From CALARM01 sp964431735 (lineage in GTDB: Bacteria; Vulcanimicrobiota; SpSt-956; JAKJGF01): a stretch of DNA of 14,630 nucleotides. Positions within the stretch are counted from its first letter, which is position 1, and the number at the start of each line of letters is the position of its first letter. Location: the NCBI GenBank assembly GCA_964431735.1, contig CAYSLJ010000170.1, forward strand, positions 1-14,630, in the 5' to 3' direction. Shown piece after piece: positions 6,418 through 13,520 of this stretch. The notes under the pieces were generated by a model, which was not told where the DNA came from, ran no database searches, and was given only the letters and a program-made list of their open reading frames with translations. The position numbers and the translations under genes are program-made.

Positions 6418-7932
6418 TTATTGTGTCATACAGTCTTTTACAAAATGATATAATGTTCTTACTCCTACACCTGTTCCTCCTTCCTTGGGGAGATAAGGAT
6501 TTTTTAGATATATCATAATTGCTTCGTCTGTAGTGGCTGTTCCTGCAATATCTAAATGGGCCCATGGAAGTCGTCCCGTAAATTCCTGCAGAAATATGGC
6601 TGCAGTTATGGCGCCTGCAGGAGAACCGCCAAAGTTTTCCAGATCTGCTACATCACTTTTTATCTGCATCTTATATTCCGGAAATAATGGCAGTTCCCAT
6701 ATCATTTCCCCTGCTTTATCACCTGATTTTATAAGATTATTAATAAGGTCTTTATCTGAACCCATAATACCTGTTGTCTGATGTCCGAGAGCGGATATTA
6801 TACTCCCTGTAAGAGTTGCAATATCAATTAATATGTCAGCTCCTTTATGTCTGGCATAAGACAGGGCATCTGCAAGTATGAGCCTTCCTTCTGCATCTGT
6901 CGATAATATTTCAACTGTTTTTCCTTCAAAGGTCTTTATTATATCTGATACTTTGTAAGCACGACCATCAGGGAGATTTTCTGCCAGTGGCATTACGGCC
7001 ATTATATTGGCTTTTAATTTTCTGACTGCTATGGCCTTTAATGCTCCGAGAACTGCTGCCGCTCCTGCCATATCGGAGTTCATACGAAAGAGGTGACTGT
7101 CAGATTTTATAGATATACCTCCGCTGTCAAAGGTTATACCTTTACCTATAAGGCCGATAGTTTTTCCTCCCTGATTGCCTTTATAATGCATAATAACCAT
7201 TTTAGGTGGCTCTTCACTTCCCTGGCTTACTGCAAGAATGCTTCCCATACCGAGTTTAACCATATCTTCCTTTTCCAGTATTTCAATATCAATATTGCAG
7301 GAGGAAGCTATATGTTTTGCATGTTCTCCAAAGGCTGTCGGTGTTAATACCATAGCAGGTTCATTGACCAGATCCCTTGCAAAATTTGTAGCGTCACAGA
7401 GAACAAGTCCTTCTTCAATACCGGAGGATATATCCTGGATATGGTCTTTACTGTCTACTATTATCTTTAATTCTTCCAGTATAAAAGGCGGTTTGTCTGA
7501 CGGAGTGATATATTTTGTAAATTTATAAAGACCTAACAGTATACCTTCAATAATACATCTTCCGTAATCTTCCTGTGCCATGCCGAAATTGTTATACCCG
7601 TAAATACACATGGATGTGCAGTTTATTCGTCTGCCGTTCCTTGCAGCTCTTGCCATTACAGAACGAAGTCTGTCAGGAGTAAAGTCTTTTTTCTCTCCCA
7701 GACCTATTACAAGGATCCTCTTTATATCCACACCTCCTGTATAGAACATGGTATATTCTTTGTATTTACCTTTAATGTCACCCCATGACAGAAGGCTTTT
7801 AAGTCTTCCTCCCTGGGTTTTATCAAATTTTATCAGTTTACCATTCAGGTTTTTATCATCACTGAAGAATGGTAATATAAGGAGCTGACTCTGGATCTGC
7901 TCCAGATTATCTGTTGTAGTTATTACATTCAT
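6418..7932 (-). CDS. pepA: Leucyl aminopeptidase, M17 family (PepA)
   Basis: This is a full-length 504-residue M17 aminopeptidase. These cytosolic hexamers remove N-terminal residues using two metal ions, and some family members also bind DNA. Metal ligands and catalytic residues are all visible: Lys264 and Asp269 in GKGITFDSGG, Lys276 in SIK, Asp287 in NSDMAGAAAV, Asp346 and Glu348 in STDAEGRLILADALSYA, with Arg350. The upstream family motif FARDLVNEPA (184-193) and the C-terminal HLDIAGTA are also present. The first ATG has only a weak AGAAG-like site upstream. The gene is preceded by the inverted octad repeat at the end of the canonical pilT gene and followed by a 127-base AT-rich gap before the receiver gene. 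Its role within a pilus/envelope block is not evident. Confidence 0.96.
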   Translation of the reverse strand: MNVITTTDNLEQIQSQLLILPFFSDDKNLNGKLIKFDKTQGGRLKSLLSWGDIKGKYKEYTMFYTGGVDIKRILVIGLGEKKDFTPDRLRSVMARAARNGRRINCTSMCIYGYNNFGMAQEDYGRCIIEGILLGLYKFTKYITPSDKPPFILEELKIIVDSKDHIQDISSGIEEGLVLCDATNFARDLVNEPAMVLTPTAFGEHAKHIASSCNIDIEILEKEDMVKLGMGSILAVSQGSEEPPKMVIMHYKGNQGGKTIGLIGKGITFDSGGISIKSDSHLFRMNSDMAGAAAVLGALKAIAVRKLKANIMAVMPLAENLPDGRAYKVSDIIKTFEGKTVEILSTDAEGRLILADALSYARHKGADILIDIATLTGSIISALGHQTTGIMGSDKDLINNLIKSGDKAGEMIWELPLFPEYKMQIKSDVADLENFGGSPAGAITAAIFLQEFTGRLPWAHLDIAGTATTDEAIMIYLKNPYLPKEGGTGVGVRTLYHFVKDCMTQ

Positions 7933-7954
7933 TTTACATCACTTCTTTTTTTCG

Positions 7955-8010
7955 GCAATTCAGCAATTCAGTATTTCGCTGACGTGCTGACATGCTGACT
8001 GCTGAATTGC
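7955..8010. repeat. Inverted octad-type repeat between pilT and pepA
   Basis: GCAATTCAGCA (7955-7965) and TGCTGAATTGC (8000-8010) are perfect 11-bp inverted arms. The left arm is followed by a second GCAATTCAG, and the right half repeats GCTGA at 7-8 base spacing (GCTGACGT, GCTGACAT, GCTGACT, GCTGAAT). The right arm touches the pilT stop codon. No T-run follows on the minus strand, so this is not a textbook terminator. Its construction resembles the other intergenic arrays but the unit sequence differs. Confidence 0.75.
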
Positions 8011-9083
8011 TATATATTTATAGGTACAGAAGAACGTTTCTGTGCCGTGTCAAGTGTTATTGCACCTGATGTGACAAGTTCTTTTAGAGATTCATCCATA
8101 GTCCTCATACCGATGGATCTTCCCGATAAAATCACAGATGATAGCTGTGATGTCTTACCTTCACGTATTAAATTTCCCATGGCAGGTGTGTTAATAAGTA
8201 CTTCTACTGCAGCACATCTTCCGCTCCCTCCAGCTTTTTCCAGGAGTATCTGTGCCACTACTGCTTTCAAAGACACAGAAATCATAGATCTTATCTGTCC
8301 CTGTTGTTCAGGAGGAAAGACATCTATAATTCTGTCTACTGACTTGGCTGCCGTATTGGTATGGAGTGTTCCGAATACGAGCCTTCCCATATCTGCTGCA
8401 GTAACTGCCAGAGATATAGTTTCAAGATCTCTCATTTCTCCTATGAGTATTATGTCAGGGTCTTCACGTATTGCTGCCCTCAGAGCAGATGCAAAGGATT
8501 TTGCATCTTTTCCTACTTCACGGTGTTCAATAAGAGCCTTATTACTTGTATGAACAAATTCCACAGGATCTTCAATCGTTATTATACTTACGTCTTTTCT
8601 CTGATTTATATAATTTATCATTGCAGCAAGAGTTGTTGATTTACCGCTTCCCGTTGCTCCTGTTACTATAACCAGTCCCTGTTTGTAATCTGCAATTTCC
8701 TTCAATACAGGCGGCAGATTCAGTTCTTCAAGCTCAGGCATGGTTGTCGGAATTGTTCTGAAAACACCGCCACAGCCGGTATTTTGTTTCAGATAATTAC
8801 AGCGGAAACGGGTATATCCTTCCAGCTCATAGGAAAAATCAAGATCTCCCAGCATTTCAAACCTGCTCCACTGTTTCTTATTACATATCTGAGTCAAAAG
8901 GTTTTTTACCCTGTCATTGGTGAGATTGGGCAAATCAGTCCGGCGCATTTTCCCGTGAATCCTGTAATAAGGAGGAGAGCCTGCAGCCAGATGCAAGTCA
9001 GATGCCTTTACCTTCAGCATAAAATGAAAAAGTTCATTTATATGATAATCTCCTGTTATTCCTGTTTCAAGTATATTACTCAT
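8010..9083 (-). CDS. pilT: Type IV pilus retraction ATPase, PilT family
   Basis: The 357-residue protein is a canonical PilT-type hexameric ATPase that depolymerises type IV pili at the inner membrane. All motifs are intact: Walker A GATGSGKST (142-150), the Asp box TIEDPVEF around Glu171/Asp172, Walker B DPDIILIGE ending at Glu216, and the His box FGTLHT with His241. The C-terminal AMGNLIRE (301-308) corresponds to the AIRNLIRE retraction motif, with Gly in place of Arg. The start is secure, with GGGAGG about 9 bases upstream overlapping the stop of the preceding zinc-ribbon PilT gene 14 bases away. The two form one operon. No pilin or PilC gene is in the window, so this is an accessory motor locus rather than a full pilus cluster. 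Confidence 0.95.
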   Translation of the reverse strand: MSNILETGITGDYHINELFHFMLKVKASDLHLAAGSPPYYRIHGKMRRTDLPNLTNDRVKNLLTQICNKKQWSRFEMLGDLDFSYELEGYTRFRCNYLKQNTGCGGVFRTIPTTMPELEELNLPPVLKEIADYKQGLVIVTGATGSGKSTTLAAMINYINQRKDVSIITIEDPVEFVHTSNKALIEHREVGKDAKSFASALRAAIREDPDIILIGEMRDLETISLAVTAADMGRLVFGTLHTNTAAKSVDRIIDVFPPEQQGQIRSMISVSLKAVVAQILLEKAGGSGRCAAVEVLINTPAMGNLIREGKTSQLSSVILSGRSIGMRTMDESLKELVTSGAITLDTAQKRSSVPINI

Positions 9084-9097
9084 AATGGTGTTCCTCC

Positions 9098-10411
9098 CTA
9101 ATCTTTATATTCTACGGTTTTTCCTGCCAGCATTTCTTCTATTACAACCTGATCGTTTGCAGCCAGACGGGTTTCATGGTCTGTTATTATGCCCTCTTTA
9201 TATAAAGCGAGCAGAGAATCTTCAAGAGTCTGCATGCCCAGATGTCTGCTCGTCTGTACTACAGAAGGTATTTTAAAGGTTTTCTGATCCCTTACCAGAT
9301 GGGCAAGTGACGGCGTAGATACTATAATTTCCACGGCAGGCACCTGTTTTCCGTCTTTCGTAGGTATAAGTTTCTGTGAAATAATACCTTTCAGTGACTC
9401 TGAGAGCATAATTCTTACCTGAGGTTGCTGTGCAGGAGGAAAAGAATCTATTATTCTGTCAATAGTTCTTGCAGCATTTGTTGTGGGCATTGTGCCAAGT
9501 ACCAGATGTCCTGTTTCAGCTGCAGTCATGGCAAGTTGCATTGTTTCAAGATCTCTCATTTCACCTACCTGTATAATATCAGGATCTTCTCTCATTGCAG
9601 CTCTGAGGGAAGCTGCAAAGCTTCTGGTATGATGGCCTATTGCTCTCTGTCTTACATAACAATTTTTCATTTTGTGAACATATTCTATAGGGTCTTCAAG
9701 GGTTATTATGTGATCTTCTCTGTTCTGGTTTATATAGTCTATAAGAGCTGCAAGAGTTGTAGTTTTTCCGCATCCTGAAGGGCCTGTTATAAGAATAAGT
9801 CCTGCATGAAGTCTGGTAAAACTATCTACAATAGGAGGGAGGCGTAACTCTTTAAATGTAGGAATTTTCTGCGGTATTACACGGAATGCGGCACTCCATC
9901 CTCTCTGTTGCTGATAAATATTTACACGAAAGCGAAATGTATTATTATCTACGTTTAATTCATAGGATATATCTATATTTTTATCTCCGTCAAATTTTTC
10001 CAGCTGTTCTGTTGTGAGAATTTCTTTCATTATTTTTTCACTTTCAGCTTTTGTTACAGGTGGAAAATCCAGTTTGTAAAGTTTGCCGTAAAGTCTCATA
10101 ATAGGAGGAGAACCGGCAGAGAGATGAATATCGGAGCCGCCTTTCATTAATACAGCAAGCAAAAAAGCATCAACAGTTCTTCCGTCTTTTAAGTCTCCTG
10201 ACATGACAGGTCTGTCTATAGCCGTATCTCCTTTTGCAAGGGTAAACTCTCCGCCACAGTCCTGACATACTCTGATACCGGCTTTATCTATGCTTTTTCT
10301 TTTATTACAATCAGGACAGAGTTCGTCAGAACACATCAAATATGTTACAACTTCACGACGAACCTTTACTTTTGCAGGGCTTTGATCTGTTTTTGTCATA
10401 TTAATAACCAT
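9098..10411 (-). CDS. PilT-family ATPase with N-terminal zinc ribbon and altered His box
   Basis: The 437-residue product is longer than usual for PilT. Its N-terminus carries a zinc-ribbon-like CxxC-x13-CxxC pattern (Cys32, 35, 49, 52, with an extra Cys27), then a short linker, then a PilT core from about residue 78. Walker A GPSGCGKTTT (210-219), Asp box TLEDPIEY (237-244) and Walker B DPDIIQVGE (276-284) are intact. The His box reads GTMPTTNAA, with Pro309 where GTLHTTNAA is expected. ATP binding looks possible but the His contact is missing, so it may be a slow or PilU-like accessory motor, with the ribbon as a docking module. The start is uncertain: AAGAAAGG ends 1 base before the ATG at 10411 and 13 bases before an in-frame ATG at 10399, which is probably the better choice. 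Confidence 0.88.
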   Translation of the reverse strand: MVINMTKTDQSPAKVKVRREVVTYLMCSDELCPDCNKRKSIDKAGIRVCQDCGGEFTLAKGDTAIDRPVMSGDLKDGRTVDAFLLAVLMKGGSDIHLSAGSPPIMRLYGKLYKLDFPPVTKAESEKIMKEILTTEQLEKFDGDKNIDISYELNVDNNTFRFRVNIYQQQRGWSAAFRVIPQKIPTFKELRLPPIVDSFTRLHAGLILITGPSGCGKTTTLAALIDYINQNREDHIITLEDPIEYVHKMKNCYVRQRAIGHHTRSFAASLRAAMREDPDIIQVGEMRDLETMQLAMTAAETGHLVLGTMPTTNAARTIDRIIDSFPPAQQPQVRIMLSESLKGIISQKLIPTKDGKQVPAVEIIVSTPSLAHLVRDQKTFKIPSVVQTSRHLGMQTLEDSLLALYKEGIITDHETRLAANDQVVIEEMLAGKTVEYKD

Positions 10412-10434
10412 ACCTTTCTTAAGTATTTATAAAT

Positions 10435-10459
10435 CGTGACGCGTGACGCGTGACGCGTG
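10435..10459 (-). repeat. CGTCACG heptad array upstream of the zinc-ribbon PilT gene
   Basis: About 3.6 perfect tandem copies of CGTGACG on the plus strand read as CGTCACG in the sense of the downstream gene. The array ends 23 bases before the ATG at 10411. It lies in the 133-base gap between the amidase stop and this gene. The rest of that gap is AT-rich and shows no clear promoter or terminator. Confidence 0.9.
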
Positions 10460-10544
10460 GTTTTCCATGTTGTGTCTGGAAACAGGTACAACTATTATGA
10501 AAGTACATTCTTCTATTTATTTTTTCCTTTTCCTTTAGAAATTT

Positions 10545-12284
10545 TTATAATGTCTGTTCACTGCTGCCGTCTGTAAATTGAAAATATTCTATTAATCCCT
10601 GACAGATTCCCTCTGCTGCTTTAGTCCTGAATGCCGGATCTGCCAGTAATCTGACATTGTCTTTGTTGCTCATAAAGGCAACTTCAATAAGAACTGCAGG
10701 CATTTTTGTATGTTTTACTACATAAAAATTTGCTTTTTTAATCCCTCTGTTTGCAGTATTAAGATGGGCTACCAGATTTTCTTGAATCTTACAGGCAAGA
10801 TTGTAATCAATATCTTTATAATAATAAGTGCAGGTACCGTTCAAATTTTTATTGTTGCTTGAATCATTATGTATGGATAGGAAAACGTCTGCCTGAAGAT
10901 TATTCCCCACATCTACTCTGGCTTCAAGTTCCAATCTGTCAGGACTCCCATCCCATGTAACATCTCTGTCTTCTGTTCTTGTTAAAATAGCATTAAAACC
11001 TGCTTTTATCAGAAGAGATTGAAGTTTTAGAGCTATATCCAGATTTAAGTCCTTTTCCATAATTCCTGTTGATTTGTTAATTGCACCGCAGTCTCTGCCT
11101 CCATGACCGGGATCTATTACTATCGTTTTATCTGTAACAGGGTTTCCGAAAGAGCCTTCACCCTTTACTGATAAATCTGAAATTTCTTTTTCTTCCTTCA
11201 TTATTGAAATAAATAATTCATCTGGTTTTTCTCCTGCCTGTAATATTACATCTATATTTTTTTTCAGCTTGAATACAAGTCTTACTACGTGAGGGCTTTT
11301 ATTTAACTGAACCAGCTTTATATCAGATATAAACTCATCTTCTATGATTTTTGTTAAACTATTTTTTTTGATAACAGCTGTTAAAAAATCTATGTAAAAC
11401 CTGTTATCTGCGGCCCTGTGCCATTCATATCTCAAAAAACCGGTAGATTCTATTTTTATAATCTTTCTGTCCGGTTCAAAGGTAACATTTTTGATTAATT
11501 GAGGTTTCGTTAATCCCTGAGCCGAGAGAAATCCCTGTGATACTTCCGGTAACCAGAGTTCTGTTACAGTATTACCGGCATAATAAATTCTTACCGATAT
11601 TGTGCTCATATCTATTCTGGACGAAATATCTACAGGGAGAGGTTTTTTAAATATGATTTCTATTTTGCCTGTTTCGCCTTTCTGAGACGTAGTAATACTT
11701 TTTATAAGGTCTTCTTCTGTACCTTCGTAAGGCTCAATAAAGGTTTCAGGAATATTTATAATAATTCCGAAGGTTTCCCTTGAATATTCAATATTATAGT
11801 CTATTTTTGCAGAAGCCTTTACAGATAATTCAATATAGCCGGCAGGATTTTTTTTGCATATTATTTTATAAACATTCGGTAGCAGAATTATATTCAGGTC
11901 TTTATCTGTTTTATAATGCATGGAAAGAGATGTTCCGAGATCATCAAGAGACATATAAAGTATTTTATTCTGAATAAAGGGGGGATTCTTGATTTTTAAT
12001 GATTTTCCGCATACAGTGCCATCTTTATTACCTGCTTTGAAACGGGAAGGTTTACCATCTCTTACTATATAAATTTCTTCTGTTTTACATTTATAAGTTC
12101 CTCCGAAATAATTGATAATGAAACCGGTTCCTCTGTCTTCTAAAGGTAAGAAGATTGTATCTTCAATCATTACAGGAGGATTTGTGAAATCTATCTTTTT
12201 ACCGTTTAATATCACATTCTGTCCGTAAGCAGCAGAAGTCAGATAAACCGGAATTATAATAAGGAATAGAATATACTTAAACAT
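10545..12284 (-). CDS. N-acetylmuramoyl-L-alanine amidase with copper-amine-oxidase-like and AMIN-like regions
   Basis: The protein cleaves the bond between MurNAc and the stem peptide of peptidoglycan in the periplasm. In numbering from the TTG at 12287, residues 1-22 are a signal peptide. Residues 25-138 resemble the N-terminal copper-amine-oxidase-like stalk module, with two copies of the pattern 'NPPxxIxxxIxxPLxD'. Residues 145-365 are beta-rich and fit one or two AMIN domains that target peptidoglycan. Residues 387-570 form an Amidase_3 domain with zinc ligands His395 (DPGHGG), Glu411 (IMEKDLN) and His473 (SIHND), plus catalytic Glu535 (VLIEVAFMSN). I start at ATG 12284, whose A is the last base of the preceding TGA and which has CAGGA 9 bases upstream. 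The TTG at 12287 is the longer option. The overlap implies coupling to the LptC-like gene. Confidence 0.93.
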   Translation of the reverse strand: MFKYILFLIIIPVYLTSAAYGQNVILNGKKIDFTNPPVMIEDTIFLPLEDRGTGFIINYFGGTYKCKTEEIYIVRDGKPSRFKAGNKDGTVCGKSLKIKNPPFIQNKILYMSLDDLGTSLSMHYKTDKDLNIILLPNVYKIICKKNPAGYIELSVKASAKIDYNIEYSRETFGIIINIPETFIEPYEGTEEDLIKSITTSQKGETGKIEIIFKKPLPVDISSRIDMSTISVRIYYAGNTVTELWLPEVSQGFLSAQGLTKPQLIKNVTFEPDRKIIKIESTGFLRYEWHRAADNRFYIDFLTAVIKKNSLTKIIEDEFISDIKLVQLNKSPHVVRLVFKLKKNIDVILQAGEKPDELFISIMKEEKEISDLSVKGEGSFGNPVTDKTIVIDPGHGGRDCGAINKSTGIMEKDLNLDIALKLQSLLIKAGFNAILTRTEDRDVTWDGSPDRLELEARVDVGNNLQADVFLSIHNDSSNNKNLNGTCTYYYKDIDYNLACKIQENLVAHLNTANRGIKKANFYVVKHTKMPAVLIEVAFMSNKDNVRLLADPAFRTKAAEGICQGLIEYFQFTDGSSEQTL

Positions 12285-12928
12285 CAATGTAAATCCTGCA
12301 TATATAATGCTCTTCTCTCTTTACTTTTTATGACCTTTACGTTTCCTATGAGATTATAGGTTTTGAGCCCTGTATCAGATTGAAGTTTATCACTTCTGAT
12401 AGATGTATCTTCTTTTACTAATTTAACATTCCCTTCGCCATATGCTTTATTTTTCTTGCTGTCCAGAGTAAATTTATCAACTTCAACAGTTTCTCCTTTT
12501 GAGGATATTACTCTTACTCTGGATGTAAATACTGCCACTTCATCCCTGGTATTTAAATCCACGTTATCTGCTTCTATTATAATCTTCTGTTTATCCCCTT
12601 CATAATAGCAGCAGGTAACATTATACATGGTACCTTGATTACTTTCTTTTCTGAACCTGAGAGAGTCTGAAAAAAGTTTCCATCTGTTACCTGTTTCAAA
12701 CTTCTCGTCTTTAATAAAGGATTTGTGCTCTTCTATTTTCTCTGCAGGTGATGGAGAAGGTGATGGAGAAGGTGAGGGAACAGGTTCTTTTGATGACAGA
12801 ATAGAGCCTGTAAAGGTACCTGCCAGTAACAGTAATACTGAATAAATACAGAGAATAATCAATATTTTATCTTCTTTTTTCCCTGTTGTTTTAAGGATAC
12901 GTTCTTTTAATGTTGATAATATATTCAT
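12284..12928 (-). CDS. LptC-like lipopolysaccharide-export protein
   Basis: The 214-residue protein has a single N-terminal membrane helix (21-44), a low-complexity Pro-Ser linker (51-61), then an OstA/LptC-type beta-jellyroll region. Typical repeated strand patterns are ADNVDLNTRDEVAVFTSRVRV, VDKFTLDSKKNKAYGEGNVKLV and SDKLQSDTGLKTYNLIGNVKVI. LptC-type proteins sit in the inner membrane and pass LPS from the LptBFG extractor to LptA, so a diderm envelope is implied. The linker is encoded by about 2.5 copies of a 12-base repeat (12747-12782). No Shine-Dalgarno site precedes the ATG; a CGTCACG array ends 6 bases upstream instead. It overlaps the amidase gene by one base. lptA and lptB are not nearby. 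It could also be an LptA/LptC hybrid. Confidence 0.82.
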   Translation of the reverse strand: MNILSTLKERILKTTGKKEDKILIILCIYSVLLLLAGTFTGSILSSKEPVPSPSPSPSPSPAEKIEEHKSFIKDEKFETGNRWKLFSDSLRFRKESNQGTMYNVTCCYYEGDKQKIIIEADNVDLNTRDEVAVFTSRVRVISSKGETVEVDKFTLDSKKNKAYGEGNVKLVKEDTSIRSDKLQSDTGLKTYNLIGNVKVIKSKERRALYMQDLH

Positions 12929-12934
12929 AAGAGT

Positions 12935-12965
12935 CGTGACACGTGACGCGTGACGCGTGACGCGT
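12935..12965 (-). repeat. CGTCACG heptad array directly upstream of the lptC-like gene
   Basis: About 4.4 tandem copies of the heptad (plus strand CGTGACA then three CGTGACG and CGT) occupy the site where a ribosome-binding site is expected, ending 6 bases before the ATG. In gene sense the units read CGTCACG. A GTGACG further upstream in the leader, in gene sense, could pair with a CGTCAC unit. Confidence 0.92.
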
Positions 12966-12992
12966 AAAAAAGTCCCCTTTTCGTCACTGATT

Positions 12993-13020
12993 ACTATATT
13001 TATTCTACTTATATATTCAA
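12993..13020 (-). promoter_or_regulatory. Candidate promoter of the lptC-amidase operon
   Basis: On the minus strand TTGAAT (13020-13015) and TATAGT (12998-12993) are separated by 16 bases, matching 4/6 and 5/6 of the sigma-70-type consensus. Transcription would begin near 12986, giving a leader of about 58 bases that includes the heptad array. It is divergent from the FUN14 promoter candidate. Confidence 0.5.
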
Positions 13021-13097
13021 TTTCCTTTTTGTAGATGAATTCATTACTGAAGTGATTAAAGAATAGCTGTGAAAATTACAAATTTAACAAAACCTGG

Positions 13098-13125
13098 TTG
13101 AAATAGTTGAAAAATATGATAAAAT
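13098..13125 (+). promoter_or_regulatory. Candidate promoter of the FUN14-family gene
   Basis: TTGAAA (13098-13103) and TAAAAT (13120-13125) are separated by 16 bases. Transcription would begin near 13132, about 70 bases before the ATG, so the leader contains the hairpin and heptads at 13162-13191. Confidence 0.5.
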
Positions 13126-13161
13126 AGAGTTTGTATTTAACCTGACTTAATGAGATGATTT

Positions 13162-13191
13162 CCAGTCACGCATCACGCGTTACTGGTCACG
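13162..13191 (+). repeat. CGTCACG-type heptads folded as a hairpin before the FUN14-family gene
   Basis: CCAGTCACGC (13162-13171) pairs with GCGTTACTGG (13177-13186) with a single mismatch (C13167-T13181) around loop ATCAC. GTCACG follows at 13186-13191. The units read GTCACG in gene sense and end 9 bases before the ATG. The array shares an exact 14-mer with 4158-4171. Confidence 0.8.
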
Positions 13192-13200
13192 AACAATAAT

Positions 13201-13518
13201 ATGGACATAAAAACTCTCTTTCCGGCGATAGCACTGCCATTGAGTTTCGGGTTTATTGCAGGCATAATAGTCGGTTATACATGTAAAAAGCTTACAAAAC
13301 TTCTTGCTCTTGTTCTGGGGTTATTTTTTATAGGTCTTCAGATACTTGCCTATTACAGGTTTATTCATGTGGACTGGCAAACTATAGGGAAAGCGACTGA
13401 AGGAGTCATTAACGCAACGGTTTCATCAAGCCCTTTCTGGTGGACTGTATTAACGGCTCATTTCCCTTATGTAGGAGCTTTTTCCATTGGCTTTATAATA
13501 GGATTTCGCAAAGGGTAA
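13201..13518 (+). CDS. FUN14-family small membrane protein
   Basis: This 105-residue protein is mostly membrane helices. The segment GFIAGIIVGYTCKKLTKLLA, continuing into a hydrophobic helix (LALVLGLFFIGLQILAYY) and FIHVDW, matches the FUN14 fold. That fold consists of a Gly-rich helix, a basic turn, and a second helix ending before an acidic or aromatic segment. A final Gly-rich helix ends in GFIIGFRKG. Eukaryotic FUN14 proteins are mitochondrial outer-membrane mitophagy receptors. The bacterial and archaeal versions have no known function. The ATG has no Shine-Dalgarno site; the heptad array stops 9 bases upstream. The gene is convergent with the DA1-like gene, with only 2 bases between the stops, and diverges from the lptC operon. 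Confidence 0.75.
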   Translation: MDIKTLFPAIALPLSFGFIAGIIVGYTCKKLTKLLALVLGLFFIGLQILAYYRFIHVDWQTIGKATEGVINATVSSSPFWWTVLTAHFPYVGAFSIGFIIGFRKG

Positions 13519-13520
13519 GA

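Noticed and set aside
8047..8553. 168-codon open frame on the + strand opposite pilT
   Set aside because: It is antisense to a fully conserved PilT core and has no family motifs; the same holds for the other short frames opposite pepA, pilT and the PilB-like gene.
12747..12782. 12-base tandem repeat inside the lptC-like gene
   Set aside because: It encodes the Pro-Ser linker in frame and is ordinary coding low complexity, not a separate element.
10435..12965. Heptad arrays as a CRISPR
   Set aside because: Units are 7 bp with no spacers and no cas genes are present.
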